DNA from: Polyangiaceae bacterium
GTDB taxonomy: Bacteria; Myxococcota_A; Polyangia; Polyangiales; Polyangiaceae
DNA: 8,063 nucleotides
Assembly: GCA_025934595.1 (NCBI GenBank)
Contig: JAICXU010000114.1
Location: forward strand, 1 to 8,063
Direction: 5' to 3'
The notes beneath the pieces were generated by a model, which saw nothing but the letters and a program-made list of their open reading frames with translations, did no database searches and was not told the origin of the DNA. A program made the translations under genes and the position numbers. Positions 1 to 7,417 of the stretch are shown here, piece by piece. Numbering within the stretch: the stretch's first letter is position 1; each line of letters opens with the position of its first letter.

Positions 1-249
1 AGAGACGACGATGATGGGCGCGGCGCTCCATTCCCGCACTTCTCGCGTCACTTCCATGCCGTCGAGATCGGGCAATCCGAGATCCAGAACGATGAGATCC
101 GGCGTGTACGACGAGGCTTGCCGCAAACCCTCCGCGCCGGTCGTCGCCTCGATCACGCGGTAGCCTTGCGCCGAAAGCGAGACCCGCATGAACTTCAACA
201 TCTGCGCCTCGTCTTCGATGACGAGCACGGTGGACTTGTTCTCGCTCAT
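1..249 (-). CDS. kdpE: KdpE-type response regulator, N-terminal part (gene runs off left edge)
   Basis: The visible 83 residues are the first two thirds of a CheY-like receiver domain. The early strand VLVIEDE carries the acidic pair E12/D13 that binds Mg2+, and D56 in DLIVLDLGLPD is the phosphoacceptor. The strand APIIVVS at the window edge leads towards the conserved Ser/Thr switch. The DNA-binding half (expected winged helix, OmpR/PhoB type) lies outside the window, so the assignment rests on the receiver and on the gene sitting directly after kdpD. In the family, KdpD phosphorylates KdpE, which then activates kdpFABC under potassium limitation or osmotic stress. The start ATG at 249-247 overlaps the kdpD stop TGA as ATGA, implying translational coupling. 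A weak purine-rich GAGAG lies just upstream. The gene could in principle be another OmpR-family regulator, but position makes KdpE by far the best call. Confidence 0.95.
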   Translation of the reverse strand, partial: MSENKSTVLVIEDEAQMLKFMRVSLSAQGYRVIEATTGAEGLRQASSYTPDLIVLDLGLPDLDGMEVTREVREWSAAPIIVVS

Positions 250-2903
250 GGCGCTCTCACGGTGGGCTCATGCGAGCGCGCATCGTCCGTCGGTGCGTCG
301 TCACTTCGAATGGGCAACGTGAAATGAAACGCGGCTCCTCCGCCTTCTCGTTCTTCGACCCAAATTTTTCCGCCGTGGGCCGTGATGATTCCACGGCAGA
401 TGGTGAGACCGAGACCGACGCCACCACCTTCGCTCTCGCGTCGTCGATAGAACTTGTCGAACACGCGCTCCGCATCCTCGCGTGGAATCCCCGGACCGTG
501 GTCGGCGACGACGGTCTCCACGACGTCGTCCTTGGCGCACGCCGAGATTTCGATCGTCGCGTTCGCGGGGGTGTACTTCGTCGCGTTCTCGAGCAGATTG
601 ATGATCACTTGCTCGACGAGCGCCGAGTCCATCGGCACGAGGGGCAAGTCGTCCGGCAGCGCGGTCTCGATCGATCGTGAAATGAGCTTGTTTTCCAGTC
701 GATTCAGCGCCGCGCCCACGACCTCCTCGACGGGCGCAAGCTCCTTGTTCGTCTTCAGCGCGCCCGCTTCGAGCCGCGTCATGTCGAGAAGATTTCGCAC
801 GAGACGATTCAATCGCTCGGCTTCTTCGTGAATCGTCGTGAGGAGCTCTCGTCGCGTGGCTTCGTCCGACGGCGCCCTCCGATCGAGCAATGCGCTCGCT
901 GCGCCCGTCACGACCGCGAGCGGGGTTCGAAGATCGTGTGACACGGAGCTGAGGAGCGCATTGCGAAGCTGCTCGGTCTCCACGCGAACGCGCGCGCGCT
1001 TGGCTTCGTCGGCGAGCTCGGTGCGCTCCAGCGCGGAGCCGATCAAACCCGCGAAGGTTTCGAGCAGTTGACGCTCGTCAGGATCGCGAAGGGGGCTCGT
1101 GTCCTTCGCGTACACGCCCAAGACGCCCGCGCGGCCTCGTGCGCCGTTCAGCGGGACGTAAAGAGCGCGTGACGAAGACAGCGTGTCGGTCGTCGCGCCC
1201 GCCGCGCGCCCGTGGGCCCATACCCAATTCGCGACACCGAGATCGTCTTCGTCCGCCGTCGAAAATGTGTCTTCGTCGGCGAGCACGGCGCGTAAGCCGT
1301 TCGGCGCGTCCGGCATCAAAACCACTATTTTTGCCGCGAATGCTGCGCGTAGGTGGCGCGCCGCCGATTCGAGCAGCGCCTCGCGTGACGAGGCTTGGCC
1401 GAGCTCGCGGCTGATCGCGTAGAGGCTCGCGTTCCGTTGCTCGCGCCTTCGCGCCGAGTCGGCTTGGTCGCGAATGCGGCGTGTGAGATGGCTCACGATG
1501 ATCGCCACGACGAACATGACGGCGAAGGTGACGGCGTGGTGAAGATCGCTGATCGCGAAGCTGTAGTACGGAGGAACGAAGAAAAAATCGAACGCGACGA
1601 CGCTGGTGATCGCGGCGAAGATCGAGGGCCCATATCCGAACCGCGTGGCGACGAGCAGGACGCCGAGGAGAAAAATCATCACGACGTCCGCGATCTCTCC
1701 GCGCGGGAGAACGAGCCTCGCGAACGTCGCGGACACGAGCACGATCGCGCTGCTCGCCAGATATCCGCGCGCTTCGAAGCGCTCGGCACCGGTGCGATCG
1801 GTGGCCCGCGTCGGAGAAATCTCACCCTGACCCGAGATCACGTACACGTCGATTTCCGCGCTCGAACGGACGACGGCGTCCAAAAAAGGAACCTTCACGA
1901 TGTCTCGCCAGCGCGAGTGTGTCGGTTTTCCGAGCACGATCTTCGTGACGTTGCGCTTGCGTGCATAGCGCACGGTTTCCTCTGCCGCGTCTTCGCCTCG
2001 AATCGTCACGGCGTCACCGCCGAGCTGTTCGACGAGCCGCATGTTCCCAGCGAGCCGATCGCGATCGGCGCGCGTCATGCGCAATGCGGAAGGCGTCTCG
2101 ACGTAGACTCCGACGAGCTCGGCGTGCAGGCTCGTGGCCATTCGCCTGGCGGCGCGGACGAGTCGAGCGGAGTGCGGACTCGGCGAAACACAGACGAGAA
2201 CGCGCTCCCCGGCATGCCACGTGGGCAGGATTCCGTGCGCCACCTTGTAGCCGCGCATCTGCGCATCGACGCGTTCCGCGGTGCGACGAAGCGCGAGCTC
2301 GCGAAGCGCGATGAGATTTCCTTCTTTGAAGAGCTGATCTTTCGCGCGCTCGGCGTGCGGCAAGAGATACACCTTCCCCTCCGCCAAGCGCTCGAGGAGG
2401 TCTTCCGCCGGAAGATCGACGAGGCGCACTTCGTCGGCTTTGTCGAACACCGCGTCGGGGATCGTCTCGTGCACGACGACGCTCGTGATCTGCGCGACGA
2501 CGTCGTTCAAGCTCTCGAGATCTTGCACGTTGAGCGTCGTGAACACGTCGATCCCCGCCTCGCGCAAATCCTCGACGTCTTGCCACCTTTTCGCATGAAG
2601 CGATCCCGGCGCATTCGCGTGCGCGAGCTCGTCGACCAAAAGGAGCTGTGGCTTTCGGGAGAGGGCGGCTTCGAGATCGAGCTCCCACCGCACGACTCCG
2701 CGAGGATCGATCGATCGCCGCGGCAAAATCTCGAGACCCAAGAGGAGCTCACCGGTTGCATGTCTGCCGTGCGTCTCGACGATTCCCGCAACGACGGCTT
2801 TTCCTTGTTCCATCTCGCGGCGTGCCGCTTCGAGCATCGCGTACGTCTTGCCGACACCGGGCGCCGCTCCGAAAAAAACCGTGAGCTTGCCTCGCGCCGC
2901 CAT
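246..2903 (-). CDS. kdpD: KdpD osmosensitive K+ channel sensor histidine kinase
   Basis: This is a full-length KdpD of 885 residues from the start chosen (E. coli KdpD is 894). In order it has: the KdpD N-terminal domain, with Walker A GAAPGVGKT at about 12-20 and LLLVDELAH as Walker B at about 88-96; a universal-stress-protein domain at about 233-359; four membrane helices at about 382-472; an arginine-rich stretch just after them; a GAF-like domain at about 496-626; HisKA with the phosphorylated His656 in SHDLRTP; and HATPase with N773, DHGPGIP (801-807), FDKFYR and GGGVGLGL. It senses low K+ or ionic stress at the inner membrane and phosphorylates KdpE. The frame stays open up to an ATG at 2990. 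That longer start has no ribosome site, leaves only 11 bases to the divergent porin, and adds codons rare elsewhere here (TTA, AGA, TGC, AGG), so ATG 2903 (MAARGKL) is preferred. A CTG at 2939 with GGAGG five bases upstream is a third option. The start is uncertain; the identity is not. Confidence 0.95.
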   Translation of the reverse strand: MAARGKLTVFFGAAPGVGKTYAMLEAARREMEQGKAVVAGIVETHGRHATGELLLGLEILPRRSIDPRGVVRWELDLEAALSRKPQLLLVDELAHANAPGSLHAKRWQDVEDLREAGIDVFTTLNVQDLESLNDVVAQITSVVVHETIPDAVFDKADEVRLVDLPAEDLLERLAEGKVYLLPHAERAKDQLFKEGNLIALRELALRRTAERVDAQMRGYKVAHGILPTWHAGERVLVCVSPSPHSARLVRAARRMATSLHAELVGVYVETPSALRMTRADRDRLAGNMRLVEQLGGDAVTIRGEDAAEETVRYARKRNVTKIVLGKPTHSRWRDIVKVPFLDAVVRSSAEIDVYVISGQGEISPTRATDRTGAERFEARGYLASSAIVLVSATFARLVLPRGEIADVVMIFLLGVLLVATRFGYGPSIFAAITSVVAFDFFFVPPYYSFAISDLHHAVTFAVMFVVAIIVSHLTRRIRDQADSARRREQRNASLYAISRELGQASSREALLESAARHLRAAFAAKIVVLMPDAPNGLRAVLADEDTFSTADEDDLGVANWVWAHGRAAGATTDTLSSSRALYVPLNGARGRAGVLGVYAKDTSPLRDPDERQLLETFAGLIGSALERTELADEAKRARVRVETEQLRNALLSSVSHDLRTPLAVVTGAASALLDRRAPSDEATRRELLTTIHEEAERLNRLVRNLLDMTRLEAGALKTNKELAPVEEVVGAALNRLENKLISRSIETALPDDLPLVPMDSALVEQVIINLLENATKYTPANATIEISACAKDDVVETVVADHGPGIPREDAERVFDKFYRRRESEGGGVGLGLTICRGIITAHGGKIWVEEREGGGAAFHFTLPIRSDDAPTDDARSHEPTVRAP

Positions 2904-3001
2904 CCTCGCATCATGGCATCGATCGCGACGGCCGGTCAGAAAGGCCTCCGCCGGCGAATCTTGATCCTTTCTTAACGCGAACGCCGGCATGGTCGCGCGC
3001 G
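2904..3001. promoter_or_regulatory. Divergent gap between kdpD and the porin gene
   Basis: About 98 bases separate the preferred kdpD start from the porin start, so promoters for both directions should lie here. I see no convincing -35/-10 pair on either strand. The only AT-rich patch is around 2957-2975. An 8-base palindrome CGCCGGCG lies at 2949-2956, and its core GCCGGC recurs at 2983-2988. A GGAGG on the minus strand (2949-2945) could be a ribosome site for a CTG start of kdpD. If kdpD really begins at ATG 2990, almost all of this stretch is coding instead. The regulatory role is inferred from layout only. Confidence 0.3.
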
Positions 3002-4171
3002 GTGCGCTGCAAGCCCGGGCTTGTTCTGGCCATTTCGATCCTTTGCGCGACTACGCGCGCGAACGCGCAGGACGCGCCGCAGCATCCTCTCGTCGTCACG
3101 CCGCTCGGATACGTAGAGGCCTACTACGCCTACAACTTCAATCGACCCTCCAACGGCATCACGAATTTTCGAGGATTCGACAATCGGCACAATACCTTCA
3201 CACTCCAAAACGTAGCTCTCGGAGCAAACTTCACCGCCGGTCCGGTCGGCGGACGCATCATCCTCCAAGTGGGAAGCGAGCCGAGCACGTACTACGCAGG
3301 AGAGCCGAATTTGCCGGGATCGAACGGCGCGAATGCGAGCAACGGAGATCTCTGGAAATATCTCCAGGAGGCTTTCGTGACCTATGAGGCACCGGTAGGT
3401 CGCGGATTGCTTTTTCAGCTCGGCTTGTGCGCTTCACCCATCGGCTACGAGGTCTTCGCCGTCAAAGACAATTGGAATTGGTCGCGCTCGAATCTCTTCT
3501 ACGCGTTGCCGTTCTACCATACGGGGCTCCGCGCGACCTACGCGTGGACCGATCAGTGGGCGACCACCGTGAGCGTCTTCAACGGTTGGAACACCGTCGT
3601 CGACGACAACCAAGAGAAGAGCGTCGAGGCGCAGGTCAATTACAAGATCCAAGACAAGCTCCAAGCGCAGATCCTCTACTTCGGCGGCGTCGAGCGAAGC
3701 TCCGGTGCTCCGGAAGGCCCCTACTGGCGAAATCATTTCGATGCGTTCGCGCAGTACGACGCCGCGAAATGGATCTCGTTCGCCGGCGAGGCCGACTACG
3801 GCTGGGAGCCGAATCGCTTCGGAACGGCGAAATGGGCCGCGGGAGCGCTTTACGCGCGCGCTGAGCCCCTCACGCACGTCTTCGTGGCCGTGCGCGGCGA
3901 CGAATTCCACGAGGACGCCGCGACGAACGCGCGAGGATCGAGCGCCCCGCTTTTTTGGGGTGGCGTCACATGGGTGTCGTCGGGGACCGCCACCCTCGAA
4001 GTGAAACCTCACGATCAGATCTCCATTCGGCTCGAATATCGACACGACCTTGCGTCGTCCTCGCTCTACTTCGGACGCAACGTGCAAGGTGACGGCACGA
4101 ACGCCAATCCATTCGTCGCGAACGCGCGCACAGAAGACACGTTGCTGCTCGGTGCGACGGCGTGGTTTTGA
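3002..4171 (+). CDS. Outer-membrane beta-barrel porin, BBP2/OmpL-like family
   Basis: The 389-residue product starts at a GTG and opens with a clear Sec signal peptide: MRCK, a hydrophobic core LVLAISILCATT, and the cleavage site ANA|QD after residue 22. The mature part shows alternating amphipathic strands rich in Tyr, Trp and Phe. It carries the segment SPIGYE...KDNWN.SRS at about 145-163, then FYHTGLR at 171-177, which I recognise as typical of the BBP2 (OmpL-like) porin family. It ends in Phe (GATAWF), the usual recognition signal for outer-membrane barrel assembly. The likely role is passive passage of ions or small solutes across the outer membrane; substrate cannot be read from sequence. 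It diverges from kdpD, and I recall porins of this family beside kdp genes in other phyla, so a part in K+ entry or osmotic adaptation is a reasonable inference. The mature chain has a single Cys (143), unusual for a barrel. No Shine-Dalgarno is visible; the start is set by the signal peptide. Confidence 0.87.
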   Translation: MRCKPGLVLAISILCATTRANAQDAPQHPLVVTPLGYVEAYYAYNFNRPSNGITNFRGFDNRHNTFTLQNVALGANFTAGPVGGRIILQVGSEPSTYYAGEPNLPGSNGANASNGDLWKYLQEAFVTYEAPVGRGLLFQLGLCASPIGYEVFAVKDNWNWSRSNLFYALPFYHTGLRATYAWTDQWATTVSVFNGWNTVVDDNQEKSVEAQVNYKIQDKLQAQILYFGGVERSSGAPEGPYWRNHFDAFAQYDAAKWISFAGEADYGWEPNRFGTAKWAAGALYARAEPLTHVFVAVRGDEFHEDAATNARGSSAPLFWGGVTWVSSGTATLEVKPHDQISIRLEYRHDLASSSLYFGRNVQGDGTNANPFVANARTEDTLLLGATAWF

Positions 4172-4224
4172 TCTTCAGGTGGTGGCCGCGCAGGCTGGCG
4201 CGTCGAGAAGCGCGACGTGAGTGA

Positions 4225-5037
4225 TCATCGCAGAACGCCGTGCGCAAAATCGATGATCGCGCGCGTCGTTCGCTCCTGCTCGTCTCTCCACGGCGCGTGA
4301 CCGTTGCCCGGTAAAATGAGGAGCTTCGTGATCGCCTTCGATTCGTGCTCGATGGCTTCAATCTGCGCGAGCGCGCCGTACGGATCGTCCTTTTCTTGGA
4401 TCAAGAGCATCGGGACGCGGATCTTCGGCACGAACGATTCGATGTTCCACGATCGAAAATTCGGATCGAGCCAGATTCGATTCCAACCCCAGAACGCTCG
4501 CTCGACGTCGCGGTGATGCTTCGCGAGGCGCGATTTGAGCGGGCTCGAATCGAACGCGTCGCCGGCGAGCGCGATGCTGCGCGTGGAAACATGCTCGACG
4601 AAGACGTGCGGCGACATGAGCGCGATCCCCTTGAGGCCCGGGGTCGCATGCTCACTTCCTGCGTAGAGGATCGCGATCGACCCGCCGTCGCTGTGACCGA
4701 CGAGAACGAAATCCCGCAAGCTCGTTTGCTCGATCACCGCAGGCAAGACCGCGTGTGCTTCTTCGTGCATGTAGGAGACCGGGCGCGGCAGGATGGCGTC
4801 GTCCGATTGGCCGTAACCGAAGCGGCTGAACGTGAGGACGCCGAGCTTCGATTCCTCGGCGAGCTTCGCGGGCCAATCACGCCATGCGCTCACCGAGCCG
4901 AGCCCTTCATGGAGCAACACGATCGTCGGCGTCGACGCGGGGCCCGGTCCGTACCATGCCGCCTCGAGCTTTCGATCGCCGATGCGAATGTCGAACGAGC
5001 GCGCCGGCTCGTAGCGTGCGGAAGCCGGGTCAGCCAC
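4225..5037 (-). CDS. Alpha/beta-fold hydrolase coupled to benzoate-CoA ligase
   Basis: The 270-residue protein has the full catalytic layout of an alpha/beta hydrolase. An oxyanion-hole segment LLHEGLGS lies at 41-48, the nucleophile elbow GHSDGG has Ser116, the probable acid is Asp217 or Asp218 in QEKDDPYG, and His247 sits in GNGHAPW. The cap region contains FWGWNRIWLDPNFRSWNIE at about 182-200. No signal peptide or membrane segment is seen, so it is cytoplasmic. The start is GTG at 5037-5035, inside the end of the ligase gene (8-base overlap), with AGAGG about 10 bases upstream; the two are therefore probably co-translated. I recall close relatives encoded beside benzoate-CoA ligases in aerobic benzoyl-CoA (box) clusters. 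A role as a thioesterase or ester hydrolase acting on an aromatic intermediate is plausible but unproven. It converges with the porin gene across 53 bases, where no strong terminator is evident. Confidence 0.88.
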   Translation of the reverse strand: MADPASARYEPARSFDIRIGDRKLEAAWYGPGPASTPTIVLLHEGLGSVSAWRDWPAKLAEESKLGVLTFSRFGYGQSDDAILPRPVSYMHEEAHAVLPAVIEQTSLRDFVLVGHSDGGSIAILYAGSEHATPGLKGIALMSPHVFVEHVSTRSIALAGDAFDSSPLKSRLAKHHRDVERAFWGWNRIWLDPNFRSWNIESFVPKIRVPMLLIQEKDDPYGALAQIEAIEHESKAITKLLILPGNGHAPWRDEQERTTRAIIDFAHGVLR

Positions 5038-6622
5038 GAAGACGAAACCTCTGTATTTTCCCTGTTGCCGTCTTCGGGAGCTCGGTCACCATTTCGATCC
5101 AGCGCGGGTACTTGTACGGCGCGAGCTTCTCTTTCACGAAAGCTTTCAGCTCGATGACCAGCGAGTCGCTCGCACGCGCGTGATCTTTGAGCACGACGAA
5201 CGCCTTCGGCTTCACGAGCCCATTCTCGTCCGCATGTCCGACGACCGCGCATTCGAGCACGGCCTCGTGCGATGCGAGCGCCGACTCGACCTCGAACGGT
5301 GACACCCAGATGCCGCCGACCTTGAGCATGTCGTCTGCGCGACCGGAATACGTGTAGTAACCCTCCGCGTCGCGCACGTAGCGATCGCCGGTCCGCGTCC
5401 AGGGTCCGTGGAAGGTCGCGAGGCTTCGCTCGCGTTGATTCCAATACATCGTCGCTGCGGTGTTGCCGGCGACCCAGAGCGATCCTTCTTCGCCGTCGGC
5501 CACGAGCTCGCCGCTGTCGTCGACGATCTTGAGCTGATAACCGGGGACTGGCTTTCCGCTCGTTCCGTAGCGAACGTCGCCCGGACGATTCGAGAGAAAA
5601 ATGTGGAGCAGCTCCGTCGATCCGATGCCGTCCAAAATGTGCGAGCCGGTCTTCGCGTGCCACGCGTCGCCGACGTGTTTCGGAAGCGCCTCTCCTGCGG
5701 ACGTGCTCACGCGGAGAGACTTCGAGGCCGCGAACGAATCGCTCGCGAGGAGCGACGCAAAAAGCGTCGGAACCCCGCAAAAAATAGATGGATCGTGCGC
5801 TCTCATCATCCGCGCGACGACCGCGGGCGTGACGCGCTCGGCAGTGAGGAGCGATGTGGCGCCTACCGAAAATGGAAACGTCAGCGCGTTGCCGAGCCCG
5901 TAAGCAAAAAATAATTTAGCTGCAGAATACACACGATCGCTCTCGTGAATGCCGAGCACGCCTTGCGCGTAGTACGCCGCGGTTCGCATCAAGTGAGCGT
6001 GAAGATGCACGGCGCCTTTCGGCGCGCCGGTCGATCCCGACGAGTAGAGCCAAAACGCGACGTCGTCCGGCGTCGTCGCTGCCGCTTCGAGATCGTCGGA
6101 CGCGTTCTTCATCTCGTCCTCGAGCATGCGATGCGTTTTCGGATCCCCGCCGAGCGGCGTGGATGCGACGACGAGCGTTACCGTCCCTCCGCATTTCGCG
6201 ATCGCGGCTTCGATCTTCGGCAGGAGCGCGTCGCTCACGACCGCGACGCGCGCGCGGCTGTCTTCGAGCATGTACGCGTAATCGTCTGCGGTGAGCAACG
6301 TGTTCACGGGCACCGGCACGGCGCCGATCTTCATCGCGCCGAGGAACGTGGCGATGAAATCGATCGTATCGAGCATAAAGACGAGCACGCGCTCTTCCGG
6401 CGCGACCCCGAGCATACGCAGCGCATTTCCTGCTCGATTCGTGCGCCGCGCGAGATCGCGATAGGAAATGCGTTCGCGATCGTCGACGACCGCGATCTTG
6501 TCGCCACGACCTTCGGCCACGTTGCGATCGAGCAAGTCGATCGCCGCGTTGTACGCTCGCGGAAACACGACGCGCGGCGGAGACGACGTGAGATCTGTGA
6601 CCGAAAAATCCATCGGTCGCAT
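5030..6622 (-). CDS. Benzoate-CoA ligase family protein
   Basis: A 530-residue member of the ANL (acyl-adenylate-forming) superfamily: aromatic acid + ATP + CoA gives aryl-CoA + AMP + PPi, in the cytoplasm. The ATP-binding loop SSGSTGAPKG is at 194-203, the adenine motif GIGSTE at 332-337, TGDRY at 411-415 and the hinge GRADDML at 427-433. The C-terminal catalytic Lys522 lies in PKTATGK, which fits the PX4GK pattern acetylated by Pat enzymes in related ligases. The pocket segments FFAYGLGN (238-245) and LHIFLSN (339-345) match those I recall lining the benzoate site of characterised benzoate-CoA ligases (BadA/BclA type). The N-terminal YNAAIDLLDRNV is also typical. Two starts are possible, ATG 6622 and ATG 6613; neither has a strong ribosome site. 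The gene lies 45 bases after the VOC gene and overlaps the hydrolase, so all three may form one operon. A 2-aminobenzoate or hydroxybenzoate preference cannot be excluded. Confidence 0.93.
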   Translation of the reverse strand: MRPMDFSVTDLTSSPPRVVFPRAYNAAIDLLDRNVAEGRGDKIAVVDDRERISYRDLARRTNRAGNALRMLGVAPEERVLVFMLDTIDFIATFLGAMKIGAVPVPVNTLLTADDYAYMLEDSRARVAVVSDALLPKIEAAIAKCGGTVTLVVASTPLGGDPKTHRMLEDEMKNASDDLEAAATTPDDVAFWLYSSGSTGAPKGAVHLHAHLMRTAAYYAQGVLGIHESDRVYSAAKLFFAYGLGNALTFPFSVGATSLLTAERVTPAVVARMMRAHDPSIFCGVPTLFASLLASDSFAASKSLRVSTSAGEALPKHVGDAWHAKTGSHILDGIGSTELLHIFLSNRPGDVRYGTSGKPVPGYQLKIVDDSGELVADGEEGSLWVAGNTAATMYWNQRERSLATFHGPWTRTGDRYVRDAEGYYTYSGRADDMLKVGGIWVSPFEVESALASHEAVLECAVVGHADENGLVKPKAFVVLKDHARASDSLVIELKAFVKEKLAPYKYPRWIEMVTELPKTATGKIQRFRLRG

Positions 6623-6667
6623 CTTACGTCGACTCGCCGCGCGTGCGTACGAGACGAAAAAACGAGC

Positions 6668-7417
6668 TTACTTCTGTCGCGGAGCCGGCTCGAACGGCGC
6701 GATCACGCCACCGAACGGATCTTGAATGACGCAGAACTTACCGATGCCCGGCACCGGAACTTCTTCCATCAAGATCTTCGCGCCGAGACGCTTCGCACGA
6801 TCGCGCGCGTCGCCGAGCTTCTCGACCGCGACGTACGAGAGCCACGACGGATGAACGCCGGGCTGCTCCATGTACGACGCGACTTGTGCATCGCCAGCCG
6901 CGAAATACGGCATGCCGGGCGCGAACTCTTTGACCTCCCAGCCGTAGACCTTCGTGTAGAAATCGACGGCCGCTTTCGTGCTCGTCGTCGACAGCGACTC
7001 CCAGCAGAACTCGCCGAGCTTCGGATCGGCCGGGTCCTGATCGCCTTGCGCGCTCTTGAACGGCATCGTGACGGCGCCTTGTCCGTCCGCGATCACCGCG
7101 AAGCGACCGACGTTCGGAATTTCCATCGGCTCCTTGAAGACCTTGCCGCCGGCGCTCGTCGCTTTCTTCGCGGTCGCATCGACGTCGGCGACGGAGACGT
7201 AGCCGCCCCAGAACGTGGGCATGCCTTTTTCGGCCGGCCAAATGCCGCCGATCTGTTTGTCGCCCGCGTGCACGAGATAGTACTTCGCGCCGCCGCCCAT
7301 GTCGGTCTCTTTGATCTTCCAGCCGAAGAGCTCGCTGTAGAAGGCCACTGCTTTTTGCGGATCGGTGGTCGCGAGCTCGCGCCAAACGAATCGACCGTGC
7401 GTGAATTTCGTCGTCAT
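6668..7417 (-). CDS. VOC family protein with two glyoxalase-like domains
   Basis: The product has 249 residues from ATG 7417, which has a strong AAGGAG ribosome site ending seven bases upstream. An in-frame ATG at 7477 is rejected because it would start inside the -35 box. Two related halves are visible, at about 8-121 and 134-242. GRFVWREL...AVAFYSELFGWKIKE in the first matches GEFCWESL...AVDFYTKVYGWEVKE in the second, and PNVGRFAVIADGQGAVTMPF matches PGIGKFCVIQDPFGGVIAPF. This is the vicinal-oxygen-chelate fold in a tandem arrangement, as in the glyoxalase/bleomycin-resistance superfamily and mycobacterial CFP-30B-like proteins. There is no signal peptide, so it is cytoplasmic. The chemistry cannot be read: VOC proteins include isomerases, dioxygenases and binding proteins, and a full set of metal ligands is not obvious. 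It is the first gene of a probable set with the ligase and hydrolase and has its own promoter with a palindromic operator-like site. Confidence 0.88.
   Translation of the reverse strand: MTTKFTHGRFVWRELATTDPQKAVAFYSELFGWKIKETDMGGGAKYYLVHAGDKQIGGIWPAEKGMPTFWGGYVSVADVDATAKKATSAGGKVFKEPMEIPNVGRFAVIADGQGAVTMPFKSAQGDQDPADPKLGEFCWESLSTTSTKAAVDFYTKVYGWEVKEFAPGMPYFAAGDAQVASYMEQPGVHPSWLSYVAVEKLGDARDRAKRLGAKILMEEVPVPGIGKFCVIQDPFGGVIAPFEPAPRQK

Noticed and set aside
2698..2720. Tandem GATC-rich run (GGATCGATCGATCG) as a possible repeat or site
   Set aside because: It lies inside kdpD, is explained by the coding sequence, and CGATCG words are frequent across the window.
1395..2975. A 526-codon open frame on the plus strand opposite kdpD
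   Set aside because: The translation is Arg/Asp/His-rich with no recognisable domain, and mirrors the codon bias of kdpD, whose motifs are unmistakable. It is an antisense shadow.
2960..2990. Plus-strand promoter for the porin starting with TTGATC at 2961
   Set aside because: At 16-18 base spacing the -10 position is GC-rich (CCGGCA region) and does not resemble TATAAT.
4172..4224. Bidirectional terminator between the convergent porin and hydrolase genes
   Set aside because: Only a five-pair CGTCG/CGACG stem with a seven-base loop and no T-run on either side was found.
6657..6692. Possible intrinsic terminator at the VOC stop: CGAGC/GCTCG stem followed by six T on the minus strand
   Set aside because: The stem is only five pairs with a loop of about 20 bases and overlaps the end of the coding region; a local GAGCCGGCTC palindrome competes with it. 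Too weak to call, though it would separate the VOC gene from the ligase if real.
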